From: Puniceicoccaceae bacterium | GTDB lineage: Bacteria; Verrucomicrobiota; Verrucomicrobiia; Opitutales; JAFGAQ01 | DNA: 64,000 nt | NCBI GenBank assembly: GCA_028285755.1 | Contig: JANQOQ010000006.1 | Span: 124,001 to 188,000 of the forward strand | Reading direction: 5' to 3' | In this document: piece after piece, positions 61,238 through 64,000 of the stretch | Position numbering within the stretch: the first letter of the stretch is position 1 | Layout: each line of letters starts with the position of its first letter | Translations under genes and position numbers: made by a program | The notes under the pieces: generated by a model | Told to the model about the DNA's origin: nothing | Database searches by the model: none | The model's input: only the letters and a program-made list of their open reading frames with translations

Positions 61238-63090
61238 TCTTTGATGATCACTGAGTCGATGTAGATAAGGTCATTTTCATCGTCTGCATGGCTAACGAAA
61301 CGGACACGACTAATGCCGTTGTACTTCGAGAAGGATAGCATTTCATTGCGGTAGTCGATGCCGGGCTCTTCCTCATCGTTGTAGTAGGTGCGAAGGTTGT
61401 GCCATTTTCCATCAAATACTTCGACCGTGAACATGTCGCCCGGATCCCAATCGAAGCCTTTCCAACGAAATTCCAGCTGACCTTCATAGATTTTTTCAGG
61501 GAGCCTGCGGGAAACACGAACGTTGGTTGGGATTTTGAGGGAATACTCACCTTCAAGCACGTATTCTTCAGTCGGGATAGCTTGCCGCTGAGTAAACCAC
61601 GGAGCGCTCCAACCTGTACCGCCTTCCAGGCCGCCCGATTCAAAATCATCACTGGCGACAACTTGTGTTTGTGCGTTTTCGAACCATGCCACACCGAAGG
61701 ATGTGAAAATAGCGTCGGAAGCTTCGCGGAGTTGCCAGTTATTGGAACGACCCCGCATGTTAATGAAGCTTTCTTCGGAATTGACGATTACATCAAGATC
61801 GCCATCGCCATCCATATCTCTGGCCAGGACGTTATCGATCTTTTCGCCGCGCCACTCTCTGCCTGTATTATAGCCATAAGAGAGCTTTATGGGGTGATAG
61901 ACCCAGTTGTCTGCGCCGGGCTTATCGCCGGTGTATTCCATCCAGAACACCAGGTATTTTTGCGGCTCGATGTAACCGTTGCGCTGAGGGAAGCCGTAAT
62001 CGTTGTTGCCGAAGTAGTGAAGATTCCCACAGAGGATATCCATTTGACCGTCCCCATTGATATCGACCACTTCGACAAATCGCTGGAGCTGCACGGCATC
62101 GCCCCGTTTTTCGATGATGATTTTCTCATAATCGAGAGAGTCAGCACTCTTTTTGCGAAAGAAGGCGATGCGATCATCCCGAATGGGGCAGACAAGGTCG
62201 GTAAGGCCATCACCATCCAGATCCCCGGCAGCTACCTTAACTTTGTAGAAATATTCTTCGCTGGTATCAATAATATGCCGGGGCCAGACACTGCCTGCGA
62301 GAGCTTCAGGTGTGTTTTCATACCACATGATGGCAATTTCATCCGTCGGTGTGTTGAAATCAGCATTATTGATGAGTATATCCTGGTCTCCGTCTTCATC
62401 CAGGTCGAAAAAGCGGAATCCGTGGCCGCTCCAGAGTTTTGCATCTACTTCGTGGACGGTCCAGGAGTCGATATCGCGGGCATTTTTCCCGGGATTTTCG
62501 ATCCAATGAATGCCCATGAGGCTGTCATTCTTTGGGTTTTGACGCCCCCCAACAAAAATATCGAGATCACCGTCCCCGTCGATATCTCGCACGTCGCTGT
62601 AGTGAGGGTTACCGACATTATCGAGCGCTGCAAAGGTTTTAGAAAGCTTCCAATTTTCCGGATTTGCAATCTCTTTAGGCTCCGGGCCCCAGAGAATACG
62701 TACGCGACTGGGGTCCTTGTGCTCAGAGCCTTCGACAGAGACAAGGTCGAGATTTCCGTCGCCATCGAAGTCGCCGACATTGGCATGTTCGTTTTGTTCC
62801 GTCTGCAAGACTTCTACTTTTTGCCAATAGTCGTAGATGGCTTTATCATTGGTGCCGGGGTGCAGGAGTAAAGTGAGGCCAGTGAATACTCCAAACTCTT
62901 GGATCACGAGATAATCAGTGTAGCCATCCTGATTAAAGTCAGCCGGGCCGAGTGAGTTATAACCACAGTAGCGGTGCACATCCGGCTTGGGGTCGATGTG
63001 GTGCATAATCCACTGGTCAGCACAGGCATGGGTGATAGCGACCGCACCTAGGGTAATCGCGGATAATAAGGTAACTTTGTTTTTGATCAT
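61225..63090 (-). CDS. secreted FG-GAP/VCBS repeat protein
   Basis: About 621 residues from the ATG at 63090; an ATG at 63105 adds five residues. Signal peptide to about THACA. At least seven calcium-binding FG-GAP-type loops are seen: ADFNQDGYTD, GDFDGDGNLD, RDIDGDGDLD, FDLDEDGDQD, GDLDGDGLTD, VDINGDGQMD and RDMDGDGDLD, forming a beta-propeller. The C-terminal 150 residues (SDDFESGGLEGGTGWSAPWF) look like a carbohydrate-binding-type beta-sandwich. It starts 8 bases (from 63105) or 23 bases (from 63090) after the hydratase-like gene, probably co-transcribed. Likely a surface or secreted glycan-binding protein. Confidence 0.88.
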   Translation of the reverse strand: MIKNKVTLLSAITLGAVAITHACADQWIMHHIDPKPDVHRYCGYNSLGPADFNQDGYTDYLVIQEFGVFTGLTLLLHPGTNDKAIYDYWQKVEVLQTEQNEHANVGDFDGDGNLDLVSVEGSEHKDPSRVRILWGPEPKEIANPENWKLSKTFAALDNVGNPHYSDVRDIDGDGDLDIFVGGRQNPKNDSLMGIHWIENPGKNARDIDSWTVHEVDAKLWSGHGFRFFDLDEDGDQDILINNADFNTPTDEIAIMWYENTPEALAGSVWPRHIIDTSEEYFYKVKVAAGDLDGDGLTDLVCPIRDDRIAFFRKKSADSLDYEKIIIEKRGDAVQLQRFVEVVDINGDGQMDILCGNLHYFGNNDYGFPQRNGYIEPQKYLVFWMEYTGDKPGADNWVYHPIKLSYGYNTGREWRGEKIDNVLARDMDGDGDLDVIVNSEESFINMRGRSNNWQLREASDAIFTSFGVAWFENAQTQVVASDDFESGGLEGGTGWSAPWFTQRQAIPTEEYVLEGEYSLKIPTNVRVSRRLPEKIYEGQLEFRWKGFDWDPGDMFTVEVFDGKWHNLRTYYNDEEEPGIDYRNEMLSFSKYNGISRVRFVSHADDENDLIYIDSVIIKEKVE

Positions 63091-63113
63091 ATCGTTAGCG
63101 AACATGAGATTTA

Positions 63114-63998
63114 TTAGTTTACGTAAATAGTTATTATGCCTAAGGGGTCGCAGTCCCCCATGTAGATGCCTATGGCATCTGCGCCACTGGCCTTATACGG
63201 AGGTGCCACTTTGCCCGAGATGATTACATCCCCGGCTTTTAAAGGGTTGCCGCGCCGCGCATGCGCATTGGCGATACTCAGTAGCACATTCCAGGGGCTA
63301 CCCATTATATTCGTGGAATTTCCCTCATAAATCTTTTGTCCGTCTTTATGCATAGTGAGCGTGATTGCATCGAGATCGACTTCATGGGGTGAGACACCTT
63401 CGCCAATCACATAGTTACGGGCACCGGAACCATTGGCTACAAAATCGAAAATCATACGGGTTTGACCCTCACGAATGTCGTAGCGCTCGTCTGCTATATC
63501 AAAGGCTGCATGGACGGAGTTCACGTAGGGTTTCAGCTCTTCAACACTTGATATTGGCTCACGAATGTCCGACCGTATTTTAAAGGCAATCTCAGTCTCT
63601 ATATGGAATAGGAAAAAGTCCTTGATGTGGATCGTGCCGCCATCAGGGGCTTGGTATGAATTGTAGAGCGCACCGGTCACGGGGGCATCGAGATTGTATT
63701 CTTCGAGGGCGTCCGCAGTGGCAAAGGCTACCTTATAGCCAACCACCTCGCCTACCAAGGGTTCTAGTTTTTTGCTCAGTTCATGCTCGATCTTGTAGGC
63801 CTCTTCCAATGCAAAATGTCCAAAATTTGTGCTGAGCAGAGGTACGGCAGAGCCTGACTTTCTGCCTTCCAGCAGCGTATCGACCATAGCGTCCATCTGA
63901 TTTTCAGTGAGCGAATTTGTGGACTCAGCGAGCAGTATCGGAGAGATCAGGATCGCTGGCAAAATTCGATAGAAATTCAACAGTTTGTGTACATTCAA
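63114..63998 (-). CDS. 2-keto-4-pentenoate hydratase-like protein with export signal
   Basis: About 290 residues of the MhpD/fumarylacetoacetate-hydrolase-like hydratase family: VVGYKVAFATADALEEYNLDAPVTGALY, FFLFHIETEIAFKIRSDI (metal-ligand Glu pair), HAAFDIADERYDIRE, NGSGARNYVIGEG, NIMGSPWNVLLSIANAHARRGNPLKAGDVIISGKVAPPYKASGADAIG. Family members are normally cytoplasmic, but this one begins with a hydrophobic stretch (LLNFYRILPAILISPILLAEST) that looks like a signal peptide. The first codon in the window is a TTG at 63998 with only two bases left, so the true start may lie outside; treat the 5' end as unproven. It is followed by the FG-GAP gene. Confidence 0.8.
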   Translation of the reverse strand: MNVHKLLNFYRILPAILISPILLAESTNSLTENQMDAMVDTLLEGRKSGSAVPLLSTNFGHFALEEAYKIEHELSKKLEPLVGEVVGYKVAFATADALEEYNLDAPVTGALYNSYQAPDGGTIHIKDFFLFHIETEIAFKIRSDIREPISSVEELKPYVNSVHAAFDIADERYDIREGQTRMIFDFVANGSGARNYVIGEGVSPHEVDLDAITLTMHKDGQKIYEGNSTNIMGSPWNVLLSIANAHARRGNPLKAGDVIISGKVAPPYKASGADAIGIYMGDCDPLGIITIYVN

Positions 63999-64000
63999 TC

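Noticed and set aside
61399-62871. A 490-codon open frame on the plus strand
   Set aside because: It is antisense to the FG-GAP gene. The minus strand shows repeated D-x-D-G-D-G-D loops and a signal peptide, while the plus reading has no domain logic. The open frame is produced by the repetitive codons.
1-64000. CRISPR arrays, insertion sequences, integrases, prophage genes, tRNA or rRNA
   Set aside because: No direct-repeat arrays, transposase/integrase motifs or RNA-gene signatures were seen on reading. A dedicated tRNA or IS search was not possible.

Overview
The window reads as a chromosomal segment of a marine, polysaccharide-degrading member of the PVC superphylum, most likely Verrucomicrobiota (Opitutae/Puniceicoccales-like). 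This is inferred from family content. Six secreted Cys-type sulfatases and two GH29 fucosidases lie beside DUF1080, DUF1501, DUF1549/DUF1553 and DUF1800 proteins, CxxCH 'planctomycete-type' cytochromes, XylR-type AraC regulators and many secreted Gfo/Idh/MocA or aldo/keto reductase enzymes. There is no rRNA gene, and I recognised no tRNA, CRISPR array, prophage or insertion sequence.

Layout. (1) 1-5.3 kb, minus strand: a compact sugar-acid operon (enolase-superfamily enzyme, sugar-phosphate isomerase-like TIM barrel, Gfo/Idh/MocA oxidoreductase, Nramp-like permease, second Gfo/Idh/MocA cut by the window edge), with a divergent XylR-type regulator. (2) 6.6-12.7 kb: two sulfatases, a DUF1080 protein and a GH29 fucosidase. 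(3) 12.8-16.4 kb, minus: an L-fucose-type operon (Zn alcohol dehydrogenase, FucU mutarotase, aldo/keto reductase, AraC regulator). (4) 16.5-24.2 kb: DUF4336-like protein, a winged-helix regulator divergent from a universal stress protein, and a complete mrpABCDEFG Na+/H+ antiporter operon. (5) 24.2-32.2 kb: sulfatase, then divergently an aldolase / lyxose-isomerase-like / PfkB kinase trio, a GH-like protein, a second GH29 and an NHL protein. (6) 32.4-44.2 kb: two ECF-sigma modules facing each other. The plus-strand module is sigma, then a giant protein fusing an anti-sigma-like N-terminus to a DUF1549/DUF1553 cytochrome, then DUF1501, then a membrane cytochrome-LRR protein. The minus-strand module is DUF1800, DUF1501, sigma, a membrane protein and a periplasmic coiled-coil protein. 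(7) 44.4-57.8 kb, plus: three sulfatases, GH43-like and GH106-like hydrolases, a Tat-exported aldo/keto reductase, an unknown membrane protein and a PhoD-like phosphatase. (8) 57.9-64 kb: small membrane protein, TPR histidine kinase, DUF5069 protein, a decayed four-carbon-acid-sugar-kinase remnant, an FG-GAP repeat protein and an exported 2-keto-4-pentenoate-hydratase-like protein.

Taken together, secreted sulfatases and fucosidases would desulfate and trim a fucose-rich sulfated glycan such as fucoidan. Cytoplasmic mutarotase and dehydrogenases, plus an isomerase-kinase-aldolase set, would consume the released sugars, and Mrp would handle Na+/pH stress. The most unusual items are the ECF-sigma / anti-sigma-cytochrome fusion, the Nramp-like carrier without Nramp metal-binding residues, the frameshifted kinase remnant, and several perfect inverted repeats at divergent promoters, one of which contains a start codon. 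The only stretch over 300 bases without an intact gene is 60822-61224, which holds the kinase remnant.
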